This document shows positions 24,368 to 35,297 of a DNA stretch of 64,000 nucleotides, in pieces. The stretch's first letter is position 1. Each line of letters opens with the position of its first letter. The DNA lies in contig JAGTJL010000010.1 in NCBI GenBank assembly GCA_020746875.1, positions 1,922,001 to 1,986,000 on the forward strand, given 5' to 3'. The notes beneath the pieces are model-generated. The model had not been told where the DNA came from and did not search any database. It worked only from the letters and a program-made list of their open reading frames with translations. The position numbers were made by a program, and so were the translations under genes. This DNA is from Rhexocercosporidium sp. MPI-PUGE-AT-0058. Lineage: Eukaryota; Ascomycota; Leotiomycetes; Helotiales.

Positions 24368-24898
24368 TTGCAGCTCCAGAACTTATCTTCGAGGGCCGAC
24401 GCATTTGGTTTTCTCTCCTCCTTTGGCCTCATTACTAAACAGTGGTATGATGACGAAACTTCAGACTCATAGTGTGTAACCAATGAAGGTTTTGGTGCAA
24501 TTATACATCGAATATGACCTCTCGCCTGCTGATACATCTCATATAGCATCACCACCAACCATGGCGTATAGGTGTGCTGTATTCCACCTGATTCGTCTCG
24601 TCATCTGTGTGTCTTCCTACTTCCCGGCTGGTTACCTGATGTCCTTTCGAAGTAGTAGTAGGATGAAGTGCTATGGTTTGGTGGATATGGCTGTTTCCAA
24701 GCTCCTGGACTGGCTGACTATCAAGGCTTAATCCAATCAACTCCTCCATCTTCCAAGCAACCAAGGGCGGCTGATGATAAATCCGAGCGTCCAGCTCAAG
24801 GACTCATCTCTTTATTAATCGTTACTTCATATCGCCTTTGGTAACTTCTTCCCCTCTTTCTTCCCCATTCAGTCTCCCTCTGCAATTTTCAGTCTCTT
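24368..24898. other. Intergenic, no gene supported
   Basis: Holds the 5' side of the decayed F-box/LRR-like gene, whose first exon I could not find, and the 3' flank of the secreted-protein gene. A plus-strand frame at 24483-24731 has an ATG and some hydrophobic stretches but no other support. Confidence 0.35.
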
Positions 24899-25422
24899 TC
24901 AAAGATCAATAATACACCTATAACTCCCAACCCCCACCTCACTTCCACCATCCAACTCTTCCTGACCCTCCACCTTCCCATCCCCATCCTCAACCACAAA
25001 GATCCCATTCTCAGTGTCCGTCACCGTACATATCGTCTGCTCGAGCAACACATCAAGCTTTACAGCCTGTCCGAAGAACGCGAGGAGTTTCTTGTTACTC
25101 TCGGAGTTTAGCGCGGATCCGGAGGAGTCGACGAAGGTGCTGTAGTCGGCGGAGGCGGCTTTGGCTATTCGGGGCGCGGGAGAATTCTCTGGGGAACTGT
25201 TAGCTATGCGACGAACCCGTTTGGGATGGGATTAGAGGCAGGAAGAGACCTACTGTCGGGCGTCACAGCCGCTGGGTCTCCGAAGTTGCAGTCTTTAAAC
25301 AGAGGGACTGAAAACTTGGTGTCACCTACAGCGAGCCGTATGTTGGGTGGCGAACATGCCGCTGTGGCGGTGGATATGAGAATTGAGGTCGCTAGAATTG
25401 AAAATAAAATTCTCTCCATCAT
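24899..25422 (-). CDS. Small secreted protein, candidate effector
   Basis: Two exons (25254-25422, 24899-25188) over a 65-bp intron with donor GTAGGT. The acceptor CCCCAG is the one that keeps frame. The product is 152 aa. It starts with a clear signal peptide ([22 protein letters not shown]), and the mature part begins [15 protein letters not shown]. The mature protein has four cysteines (one near its start, then CNFG, TICTV, RCII) and an acidic Gly/Glu-rich segment. No family recognised. Small size, secretion and even cysteine number fit the broad class of fungal secreted effector-like proteins, but that is a category and not a function. The ATG at 25422 is followed by a second ATG one codon later. 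Confidence 0.65.
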
Positions 25423-27011
25423 GTTGCTGTGGCGAGATATCGAATGACCTTTTGCGATGAGAAACCTAGGAGAGATCCCGAATGTTTGTTCTCAATCAGG
25501 TACAAGTGGTGTCGATTAACCGTCTCTAGGACATGGAGTCCATCATGTGATCTAAAGGGTCGATAAAAGTAGAGAAGAGTAAATCGCAAAGTATATCTCG
25601 ACGTTCAGTTCTTCTCTAAAGTCCACGCTAACTCGACCGAACGAACAGGTCTCTCGTGTTCAGTTCAACCACCAAAGGCTGAATTTTAAGTTGAAGAACT
25701 CAATTCCTAGTCAGTGAGCGGACGAGTAAAGACCAGTAAGTACCGTCCCAACGAAGTCAAAAGATCGAGTTTGACGTGGATGTCCATCTCACTAAATTCC
25801 CCAAGCAAGGACCTGCAGACCTTATACCTATTTATTTGTTTCTAGAACTGCTACCTAGCGTCTTAGCCTGCGCCATGAACTCCGCTTCACGAATCGTCAC
25901 ATCTCACTCCAGCCACCCCCGTACGCACATCACAAGAAGTCAATGAAACCAAAGCCAAGCTCGGCCCAGATGGCGAACAGGTTCATTCAGATGGCGTGGC
26001 GCGGGACAAGAACCCTTATGAAGAGATATCAATTGTGGTTGGTGAGCGGGTTGTTTCATCGTCGGATCCTCAGACACTGGCGCACGAGGTTTCGTGAAAC
26101 TGGGGTGGCTGCTTCCCGCTCGGACAGATCTTGATTCTTTTTTGAATCGGTAATGTGAGATGCATGATGTGAGAAATCAACTTTCTGAATGGTATTTGTG
26201 ATGCGGCGCAGGGTATTCATACAACGTGAGCCTGTCATGAGGAAACACTTGGCAAAGGATTCGGTAGCAGTTCGCAACTACTTGAGTCTAGGGAATAGAA
26301 AAACAGTGCAGTAAATACGTTCGAGAAAGAGATGATTGGTCCGAGTCTGGGTCAACTGTCCAATCATTGCTTGGACGCATAAAGGAGAGTCCTTGAACAA
26401 TTCCGCCCTCATACCGAAGAACAAGTGTATGAATCTTCCGGACGCTCCCTAAAGTAAACATAAAAGTGGACAAAGCAAACTTCCCAAGACCCGAGGAAAC
26501 AACTCGAGATTTTAGCATCTGGTCAGGACTGCCGTCCCACGTGGATTGGAGAGAGCTAGGACTATTTCAGTACCAACCAGCCATCACCGCATGAGTCCTT
26601 GCCGCTGGCGGACGCCATACACACACGAAACAGACGAGGATGCCGAGAGAAAAAGAAGAAGACAAAGTCCGATCCGATCCAGACGGTCAGCGATATGAAA
26701 GCTTGAACGCATTTGTAGCTGCCATTGGAAGATAGGCATAACTAGAGAAAATCTGCTGATACTTTCATGAGTAGTCCAAGCTCCTCACCGAACGAGACCA
26801 ACGAGAAAGTTTCTAACGAGACGCCTCACTGTCATGTAACCCAAAATCTTTGGAACTCCACGAGCCCTTAACTTGGCTATCATTTGACAGGACAGCAAGA
26901 GCACCCGATCTTCGCCAGTTCTCAAATATATTGACCTCTACCAACATGTTTTATTTGGAGCCAATCTCGACTGGAGATTTTTATTGACATTAGCAGCTCA
27001 TGCCTCATGCC
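25423..27011. other. Intergenic, one possible coding remnant
   Basis: About 1.6 kb. The only protein-like stretch is a plus-strand frame at 25879-26097 encoding the hydrophilic sequence EVNETKAKLGPDGEQVHSDG, then VARDKNPYEEISIVVGERVV. It has no ATG (its frame opens after a TGA), although an ATG in another frame lies at 25875. It may be a relic or part of an unresolved small gene. Confidence 0.3.
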
Positions 27012-28553
27012 TCATGCTCCATCGCCATAGCTCTTCACACGACTCCAGAAGAAGGCTTTATCGTTCCTCAAAGTAAACTCTGCAGAGTCATCAGTCAGGA
27101 GGTTGTAATTCCAGAAGCCCTGCCAGACGAGCTTATTGTTTCTCGCGCCCTTGCCTGAAGAGCGCAGAGACAGCTTCATTCGGTACATGTACTTTGCGCT
27201 TACTCCCTCGGTCTCTATAAAAACATCGCCTTCAGCGTCTTTGATATCAGCTTCGGGATTATCAGTTGTAGTGGAGAGACGCCATCGTCCTCGTAAAGCA
27301 TGTTGCATAACAATTGAAGGGAGATAAGCTGCAGCGCCTCCTCGATGGGTTTCTTGAAGCTCTTTGGTGAGATGGTGCACTACCTCGGCAGGCTCGCTCG
27401 TTGTGAGGAGACTGATGACAGTTCCGTCTCGGAAGAATCTCAAGTACCTGTAGTACGTGACGATATGCACAGGACTATGCCACGTAACCTGAGATTGAGA
27501 TGCTTGACCTGCCCTCATGTAGTTGACAGTGCTGATGTAACAACCGTTGAACCGAACTCTTGGTCTGCTTCGGAACATCTGGTGCCACGAGGATGAATAC
27601 GCATTTCTGTGCAATATGTCCGCGATTGCTGCGCTATCCAGAGGGAGAACAGTGACTTCTTCATCAGAGTCCTCAGAATCCGGATCCCCTTCCTTTAGTG
27701 GGCCCCCGAGAACTTCTCGATGCCATTGATAGTGCATAGCTCCGAATCCAACTTCAGAACCAAGACAGACTCGTTTCCATACTTGCTCTTCTGTGGCTAC
27801 CAAGTATGCCATCCGCTTGCAAACCTGTGCAAGCCTAACAAAAGATGAGACATCTAGAATAGCAACATCTGTGAATATATGGACGAGGATCTCTTCCGGT
27901 AGGGTAGCTATCGGGCATGGAGGGGCAGCTGTGCCTTCAATAGCTGGTGGAGCCGGCTCGATCGATAGACCTGAAAAGGCCCCAATAAGTTGTTTTATAG
28001 TCTGTGGGGGCCCGTCTAGGGAGTGGTGGGCAGTATTCGGAACTGTAACAGAGGCATTCGATGGATTCGGTCTAGAAGGTTTCGAGGCGAAGTATGAAGG
28101 TGGGAAATGCTTGCTCTTGTATTTCTGATCAACTCGATCATCCATCTAGTTTGGGTTAGTGTTTGTCTCTACATCGGGCTAATCTCAACTTACGCGAAAA
28201 GCTTTGCGGTAGAGACTCAGACTTTCTCCGAGTTTACCTGTTGTCTCTCGCTCTACCGCTTTCTCGTAGTGTTCCAAGGCAGACTGGGGCTCTCTCGCCA
28301 CACTCTGTGAACTCTCGCCGTGTCGTGACTCTTCTGCAGATCCATCTAGGGAGTGGAAAGTAGGAGATTCTGCCTCTTCTTCTTCCTGTGAAGGTTTTGC
28401 CCCTCTGTTGGACACGAGCCTGGTGATAGGTGGGGGTTTGCGGGGTCCCTTTGTTGACTTTGAGTCTCTATTCTCGTCGGTCTGGGTCCTTGCGGAGACT
28501 TCAGCTCGCCATTGTTGGCGGAATTGCTCTAATTCTGGGTTCGCGTCTTCCAT
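27012..28553 (-). CDS. F-box protein of the FBX9/Hrt3 type (SCF ubiquitin ligase adaptor)
   Basis: Two exons (28194-28553, 27012-28145) over a 48-bp intron (GTAAGT, CTAAC, CTAG), giving 497 aa. The ATG at 28553 is the first in frame. The N-terminal region has a helical TPR/MIT-like segment (ALEHYEKAVERETTGKLGESLSLYRKAFR) that spans the splice site. Next is an F-box near residues 195-240 (TLPEEILVHIFTDVAI, then FVRLAQVCKRMAYLV). The C-terminal half has the Hrt3/Fbxo9 pattern, with RFNGCYISTVNYMR, RYLRFFRDGTVISLLTT and a beta-rich end. F-box proteins of this class bind Skp1 and present substrates to the SCF complex. It shares a 550-bp divergent promoter region with the Mtm1-type carrier gene. 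Confidence 0.88.
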
Positions 28554-29104
28554 CCTAGGTGTATACAATCTAGCGAGGTGTTGTAGGGAATGCGGGTGCA
28601 GATGTTGTTGTTGCTGCTGTCTGAACAAAAAGAAGTCCGCGGCCTGCCTCTATTATCAATTCTTAAGTCCGAGGCAAATCGTTATCAACGCCGTCACCGT
28701 CACAGTCATCGCCGGCTCAGCGGCCGAGCCCCGCTAAAATCCCTTTGTCTAGGCTTCTTTGGGGTTTTTCTGCCAGAGCTCGGCTCCGATCGATGGAAAT
28801 ATTGCCGACATCATCACTTTCCCGCGATTCTCCTCGAATTAAACATCCTCCGCAGACAACGACGACAACAGCAACAACAACATCATCAACAACCACGACC
28901 TCGCAGTATCTTGACCTCTTGGACGGCAGATATCGTCTCCGGCATATCGAAGAAGGTCGACTGCCGATGTCTGGTTCTTGGGAGAGTCCTGCACATTCCG
29001 ACGAGGAGCTCGCCACAAGCTATCACAGAGAGAGTTTTGGTGGTCAAGGACATGACAGATTACATGGAGACAATCCAATTCCGGGAGTATCCTCAACAAT
29101 AGCC
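28554..29104. promoter_or_regulatory. Shared divergent promoter region
   Basis: Separates the F-box gene (minus) from the carrier gene (plus). It contains a CAA/CAG trinucleotide-rich stretch near 28858-28900 and a GC-rich segment near 28700-28740. Frames run through it (for example from the ATG at 28793), but they look like leader sequence because the carrier family starts near 29105. Confidence 0.45.
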
Positions 29105-30371
29105 ATGTCTGGCGATAATGAGGATATCGATATCGGCATTACGGCGGGGCAGAAAATGTTATCGGCCATGTCTGGAAGTTTGTTGACTTCACTGTTGGGT
29201 GAGCATCGGACTGCATGTGCTTGGAGGACAGTGCTGATACTTTACAGTAACACCTCTTGATGTCGTTCGAGTTCGATTACAATCCCAACCTACCGCTCCA
29301 TCACCACTCGCCACAATCTCAAAGCTCGCCGCATCCACACCACCAAGCTTCAACACACTTCCTCCAAACCTCGGGGTAACAGCATGTTGCAGGGAGGTAT
29401 TCTTCGCTACGAACAATGTCGAATACTGCATGGCCGCACCCAGGATTGGGCAGATGGGAGCTGAATGCGCGGTCGAGGAAACACAGAAACGATCCTACAA
29501 TTCGACATTCGACGGACTGAGGAAGATTGCGCGCAATGAAGGAGTGACCTCTTTGTGGAGAGGATTGTCCCCGACCCTAGTAATGACAGTACCTGCGAAT
29601 ATCATATACTTTACTGGATACGACTGGTTACGATTCAACAGTCGCAGTCCTATTCATCGATATTTCTCAGATACCTACGCACCCCTCATCTCTGGAGCGA
29701 CGGCGAGGGTAGTTGCCGCTACAGCTGTCGGACCCATCGAGATGTTTAGGACGAGGTTGCAAGCGAGTAGATCAACTGGAGGAGCGCACTTCGCGGAGAC
29801 GGTTCAGGGGATGGGACAGATGATTGCTACTCATGGATACGCCTCATTATGGAGGGGCTTGACTTTGACAATGTGGAGAGACGTGCCATTCTCGGGGATC
29901 TACTGGCTAGGATACGAAAGCATTCGAGGAATGCTGACGGAAGCAAGAGAGAAAGGACGAGGACGATCTCTATCAGCCGATGGATCAAGAGCGCGAGCGA
30001 GGAGCAGATCTCAAAGTCGGGAGAACCACTACAACACATTTCTGGATAGCTTCATCGCAGGAGCTTCATCGGGAGCGGTTGCTTCCATTCTGACGATGCC
30101 GTTCGATGTTGGCAAGACGAGGAGGCAGGTCTTCGAGCCAGGGCTCACGCCAGGGGCTGAGAAGGTGTTAGCACCTGAAGAACGATCGATGCCCAGATTT
30201 TTGTGGCATATCTTCAGAGAAGAAGGGGTGGCAGGGTTATGGCGAGGATGGATCCCTCGAACACTGAAGATTGCACCGTCGTGTGCTATCATGATCAGTT
30301 GTTATGAGGTTGGAAAGCGGGCATTCAGGAGTGTGAATGAGAGGGCTGAACGAAAGAAAACGGCAGTGTAA
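29105..30371 (+). CDS. MTM1: Mitochondrial carrier, Mtm1 / SLC25A39-40 type
   Basis: Two exons (29105-29198, 29248-30371) over a 49-bp intron, giving 405 aa. The start at 29105 gives MSGDNEDIDIGITAGQKMLSA, fitting the family's short N-terminus. The frame is open further upstream (ATG at 28793), so a longer form is possible. Three carrier repeats carry the Px(D/E)xx(K/R) signatures VTPLDVVRVRLQ (across the splice site), VGPIEMFRTRLQ and MPFDVGKTRRQ. The long loop in repeat 1 with GVTACCREVFF, and the length over 380 aa, point to Mtm1/SLC25A39 rather than other carriers. That family acts in the inner mitochondrial membrane, in glutathione import and Mn-SOD and iron-sulfur homeostasis. An Arg/Ser-rich insert (about residues 225-245) lies between repeats 2 and 3. 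Confidence 0.9.
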
Positions 30372-30978
30372 ATTATGATACCATTCCATTCTGGGCTTTG
30401 ATTTTGGGGCGTGGAAAACAAAAGGCCTGGCTGGAGGTGGGTTGATTGCATTTCAGCATTTGCATAGCGGAATGGGCGTTTTCGTGGCTGGTGAGCTACC
30501 TTGTATACTAATTAGATGTCAATTATAATATCTGTTGGAAGCTTCTCAGATGACGAAGTTCTATGTACTTTCACAGCCTTCTCATTGGTTGATCACGAGA
30601 ATTGCTCGGACTTCTGACCTCGCGAAGCTCTTTACGCGCTTCGCTTCGCGTCATGGATTATTTTGACGCGACCTGCCCCCTGACTATTCAGCTCCGTGTA
30701 GTAGTCAGCTCCACCACACTACTGTACCGCACTCCTTGTTGAAGTCCACGCCTTCTCCACTACCAACCTCCACATTCACATCTAAGACCTCAGAAGTCCG
30801 CTCTCTTCTCTTTTCCTCCACAAGTAAATCCAACCCTCAACCTCACTTATCACCATCGACAGCCTGTCCCTCCTCACCGCCATCCACCGCCTCCGACCCT
30901 CACTCACACTCACACTCACGTTCACTCGTACAATTCCCGCTCTACCCCCAACTAATCTTCCAAACCCACCCCTTCACC
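30372..30978. other. Intergenic, promoter of the uracil-DNA glycosylase gene
   Basis: Pyrimidine-rich in its right half (30730-30975), including a CACACT repeat near 30900-30918. The glycosylase frame is open back to 30736 but without an ATG. Confidence 0.45.
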
Positions 30979-32175
30979 ATGTCCCTCAAACGCAAAGCCA
31001 CCGACCCACCCACCTCCTCAGATCCAAAGAAACCCAAAGCGAATGGAAGTATAACCTCGTTCTTTGGCGCCCCCAAATCAGCCCGTACATCCTCCACCGC
31101 AACGCCCGCAATCACTTTCGACAAGGAGAAATGGATCAAGACTCTTACTGCTGAGCAGAAAGATCTGCTCAAGCTGGAGATTGACACCTTGCATGAGAGC
31201 TGGTTGAAGGAATTGAAAGACGAGGTTACGAGTGCGGGATTCTTGGACCTGAAAAGGTTCCTGAAGAGGGAGAGGGAGAGCGGGAAGAAGATATTTCCGA
31301 AGGAGGAGGATGTTTATTCTTGGTTCGTTTTTGCTTTCTATTTCTCCTCTACCAGCCCCCTTCCCAGAAATCACTCTAGAGTATACAGCAGAAAGCATAC
31401 AATATACTAACATACCAAACTTCACAGGTCAAGACACACCCCCTTCAACACAGTCAAAGTCGTAATCCTCGGCCAAGACCCCTACCATAACGACAACCAA
31501 GCCCACGGCCTCTCCTTCTCCGTCCAATCCCCAACCGCCGCCCCTCCTTCCCTCAAGAACATCTACAAGGCCCTCGTTCGCGACTACCCTGCCTTCACCC
31601 CTCCCCCCAACAATGGTGGTCTCCTCACCCCTTGGGCCAAACGCGGTGTCCTCCTCCTCAACACCTGCCTCACGGTCCGCGCACACGACGCTAATTCGCA
31701 CAGCAATCGCGGCTGGGAGAAGTTCACGCAGAAGGTCATTGATCTCGTAGCGGCTAAGCGGAACAGGGGCGTGGTTTTCCTGGCCTGGGGTGCACCTGCG
31801 GGGAAGAGAGTCGGGAAGGTGGATAGGAAGAAACATCTCGTGCTTATGAGTGTGCATCCTAGTCCCTTGAGTGCGAGCAGGGGATGGTTCGATTGTGGCC
31901 ATTTTCTCAAGACGAATGTTTGGCTGGAGGACAGATACGGGGCTGAGGGGTGCATTGATTGGAGCTTGGGTGGAAAGAGTCTCTTGAAGGTCGAGGAGAA
32001 GGTTGTGGAGAAGACGAAGGAGGTTGTTAAGCCTGTTAAGAAGGGGGGCAATGCGGAGGACGAATTTGAGGATGATGAGGCCGAGGCGGCTATGGCCGAG
32101 GCTTTTGAGGCTGAGACCAAGAAGATTGAGAGTGTTAAAGTTGAGGAGGTTAAGCCTGCTTCCAAGGATGATTGA
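30979..32175 (+). CDS. UNG1: Uracil-DNA glycosylase (family 1)
   Basis: Two exons (30979-31322, 31428-32175) over a 105-bp intron, giving 363 aa. The start at 30979 is the first in-frame ATG. The N-terminus MSLKRKATDPP is basic, with nuclear-localisation-like KKPK. It carries a PCNA-binding-like motif NGSITSFFG. Family 1 signatures are intact: VVILGQDPYHNDNQAHGLSF (water-activating Asp132), PPSLKNIYKAL, LLLNTCLTVR, and HPSPLSASRG (His258, catalytic/minor-groove loop). It excises uracil from DNA in base excision repair. After the catalytic domain there is an unusual acidic Lys/Glu-rich tail of about 75 residues (DEFEDDEAEAAMAEAFEAE). No mitochondrial presequence follows the chosen ATG. Confidence 0.95.
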
Positions 32176-32629
32176 ATGAGTATGCAATCGAGGGATTAAG
32201 GTGTGGGTATATGGCGTTTAGGTGGTGACTGGGCTTGTTGTGTCAAGTTTTGTCAATTTCTATTCGGCGTTCACAATACAGGGAATAGGCTATACAGGAC
32301 ATGAAATGAAGACCCCATCATTTGAAGTTTGCGCTCTTATGTCCACTGTTCTCTCGAATGAAAGACGTACCTACGGAATAAACGAAATACTGTCCTCGAA
32401 GCTCGGCTTTGAAATATCCTAGGTGTGTATGTCAACAAGAGAAGCGAGGAGGCAGGCGATATCGTGACGTCAACGACCAATACCCGCTTCAACATTCGAG
32501 GTCCACCGCGCCACTGTCCCAATCAACTTACATACATACCCTTTCAACATTTACAATACCAAACAAAGGCATAATTTCCAAGCCTCGACTCCTGAGCTAG
32601 AAAGAGAAGCATCAAAACAACAGACCAAA
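32176..32629. other. Intergenic, no gene seen
   Basis: 3' flank of the glycosylase gene and promoter of the DUF3140 gene. Short frames only. Confidence 0.4.
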
Positions 32630-33347
32630 ATGGTCAAAGACAACGAGACGGTAATCAAGTACGCTTCCATCCACCTCAATCTCTCAAAAATTTCCGACAT
32701 GGAAAATTGACAATCAAAACAGGGAGTTCAACGAGCTCGTCAACATGACCGCCGCTGAACTCGAGAAATGGTTGGAAGGCGAGGACTCCACTAGCTCGGG
32801 ATGGAGGAAAGATGACGGGAGCGGAGAGACGATTGGACATGATAGGTTAGCGTGGATCGCTTTTTCATTAATTTCTATCCTTCTTCACACCTGAGAATAC
32901 GGACAAGCCCATGAATAAGAATGTGAATTGAGATTAGGCCTGCTGTGCTGATAATGAATAGTGGACGCAAGATCGTTGAGATCTTGAAGAAGAACCCGGA
33001 GAGAGATCCAGAGAGTTACGATGAAGGTAAGATGACTTTTTTTCTCTTCATTGCTACTTTATTGCTACTTCAACTCTTCTCTTCTCCCCTTTTCCTTTTT
33101 GTTGTCCTATTGCAGAGCGCTTTGACTTCCACCTGTCATGTTCTCCTTACGGTAGATAGACATCGTCAGGTTTAAGATATCGTTTTTACTGACAGTGCCA
33201 TGCTGCAAAGAGGACATCGACCACATGCGTCGTGTCGTCGCGTACTGCAAGCGGCACCTGGCGCAGGAGGAGAAGGCGAAGCGGGATACGGAGAGCAAGA
33301 GTTACAAGAGCTTGAAGAATTGGGGACATGATGCTTTGAAGAACTGA
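32630..33347 (+). CDS. DUF3140 family protein
   Basis: Four exons (32630-32658, 32723-32845, 32962-33026, 33211-33347) with introns of 64, 116 and 184 bp, giving 117 aa. All junctions keep frame. The protein reads EFNELVNMTAAELEKWLEGE, SGWRKDDGSGETIGHDSGRK, IVEILKKNPERDPESYDEED and IDHMRRVVAYCKRHLAQEEK, matching the DUF3140 domain over its whole length. This domain also occurs in bacteria, where it is small and free-standing, often beside DNA-related or stress genes. Function is unknown. The helical, charged nature and the GW/GH motifs suggest a small nucleic-acid- or protein-binding factor, but that is a guess. The first exon is only 29 nt. Confidence 0.85.
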
Positions 33348-34010
33348 TTTCGATGCTCTCTTTTTGGGTAGTGTGTCATATGAGCGCTTCGCCTAGGTGT
33401 AGACGCAATGTGAATAAGAACAAGTACGGCTCCTGCCTTGAAGAAAATGGGAGACAGTTAGCAAATTGCGGCTTCTGTTATGCTATCAATCACTAAAATA
33501 AAGAGAATGATTCTTAAAACTTGCTTTTTTTTTTGTTGGAATAGTTTGTGGGTGTGGAAGTTTTAAGATCGATTATTGTATGTGGGATGTATATGGCTTG
33601 TGAGGGATCGGGTAAGCTGCGCTGCCTAGTGCAGATGCAGCTTGTATCTAGGTAGGTAATGGATGCCGCATGAGAAGAAGAAGGATATCTGCCTTGTCTG
33701 CGTGCCTGTAAGCTAACAGCCATACATGTGCATATTCGTGACGGCAAGTACGCTGGTGGCCTCTCCGCGACGCTGTGAATAGCAAGTGCTTCCTCCCAAC
33801 ATCGTCGGTCAATCTTTTCCAGGTTCTATTTCTCGCCCCTCCCATACAATCAGATTATCAGCCTCTTTCACACCAACGGTACCTCCAAGATCATAGCTGT
33901 CAAATGTGCAGCTTAGCGTTTTGAAAGCGACTTGACCAGTTGCGATCAGTCCGTCCAGAGGGACTCTCGTCGCTCAGATCATCTCCTACTCGTAGCACCA
34001 TCTTTTAGCT
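33348..34010. other. Intergenic, no gene seen
   Basis: Contains the 3' flank of the DUF3140 gene with a T10 run near 33525. No coding feature. Confidence 0.4.
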
Positions 34011-34314
34011 ATGGCAGCATCACTCGTCCAGTTTCTGCATTTCGCTGGTCGTCTCATTGCCACGAGCTCAGAAATCCTCCAGTCGCAGCGAGGAACTTCG
34101 CATGAGAATGATCATCTCGAAAACGTTTACCTGAAGCTGGGAAGACTTGGTTCGAGTCTTGAAAGCGCATCCCAACCGCCACAACAACAACAAGCAGCAG
34201 ACAAATCGCAATTCATGTCGCCGCTTCCTTAGGATCACGTCACAGTAGAGCCAACTGTCGACTAGTTGTGAATGACTGCAACGAACTGCTAGGATCCTTC
34301 AGAAGCTGCAAGTG
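34011..34314 (+). pseudogene. Relic of a fungal STAND/NLR N-terminal domain
   Basis: Starts with a good ATG and MAASLVQFLHFAGRLIATSS, then HENDHLENVYLKLGRLGSSLE. This is the pattern of the N-terminal domain found on fungal STAND (NLR-like) and related death-effector proteins (PF17111-type). It stops at 34230. The expected continuation (HVAASLGSRHSRANCRLVV, then NDCNELLGSFRSCK) lies in another frame just downstream and ends at a plausible donor (GTGAGT at 34312). No NACHT, NB-ARC or repeat domain follows. It is a frameshifted, truncated relic. Confidence 0.6.
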
Positions 34315-35297
34315 AGTGATGGACCACACCGGCTCTGGCGAAGCATGAAGGCACCTCAGAGAAGATTTGTCTCCTCGGCCAATATGCATAAAACACACAT
34401 TTTGCTGAGCATATTGCACTTGTGTTTTTCATCCGGCGTTTCGCACTTCAGCAAATTGATCTGAATCAAGGCTAAGCTAGCTTGGTACCGATTAAAATAC
34501 GCGCAAAGGTTATTCCAACGTATCGTACGTTCGCACATCTGACTGATTTGTATACCTTTCTAGTGCTTCGTATCTCAAGTCTCCTTTTGTCCTCGGCCAA
34601 TTGCACTGAGTCAAGGCTACGACTAGCTCGGTACCGATTGACATGAGCCGAAAGGTTATTCTCGCATATCATCCGTATGCCAAAATAGTACCCGCAGATC
34701 ATATCATTAGGAAGCTCAGCTCCGTGACGGATACACATTTTTGTGAGTCAAGCTCTATTCAGAACACACGCGTCTAATATATCGTGGCATCGAGCCAGGG
34801 TATGAATGCCGTCGTCAACAGGGGAGTTTCACTGCTCGATAGGGAAGTGCAAACATAATTCTTCTTTCAAGTCAAAGCCTGAGAAGATCCAAAAACATGA
34901 TAGTGTGTCTCACGATCTAGCAGTATCTGCTCAGAAGTTCATGATGTACCAAATTTCTCTAAAGCCTTGTCTACCAAAGGTCGATCCAAGTTTTGCTCAC
35001 TCGATGTCTTAGCCATGGACTCGGGGTTCTTGAGTCTCGCCTCGCTTAGACGACGGTACGGGAGGCGTGGGGGTCCGAATGTCAGCCATCAACCGAATGC
35101 CGTTTAACCTTCGTACGGCTACGGTCTTCATGGCAAATTATTGACCCCAAGCTATGGTGGTGTTCTCCGACTTCCTTGCTAGGCTGTTGTTTGACCTGCT
35201 TCGCCAATGCAACTGTATAATCGGTGTGTCACAATTGACTGCAATGTAAGTGCTGTCTGGGAAGCACGTAATTGCAAGAAAGTCCTCTCGTCAAAGG
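34315..35297. repeat. Intergenic region with a diverged repeated segment
   Basis: Two related segments of about 70 bp, near 34459-34530 and 34605-34673. They share TCAAGGCT, CTAGCT, GGTACCGATT and AAAGGTTATT in the same order, with many differences. They look like an old, mutated duplication. No gene seen. A short conserved TCCTCGGCCAAT occurs near 34372 and 34589. Confidence 0.45.

Noticed and set aside
28793..29104. Longer N-terminus for the Mtm1-type carrier from an upstream ATG
   Set aside because: The extension is Thr/Gln low complexity from a trinucleotide-rich stretch. The family starts close to the first carrier repeat, so 29105 was chosen.
30736..30978. N-terminal extension of the uracil-DNA glycosylase
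   Set aside because: The open frame has no ATG before 30979, and the sequence is pyrimidine-rich promoter.
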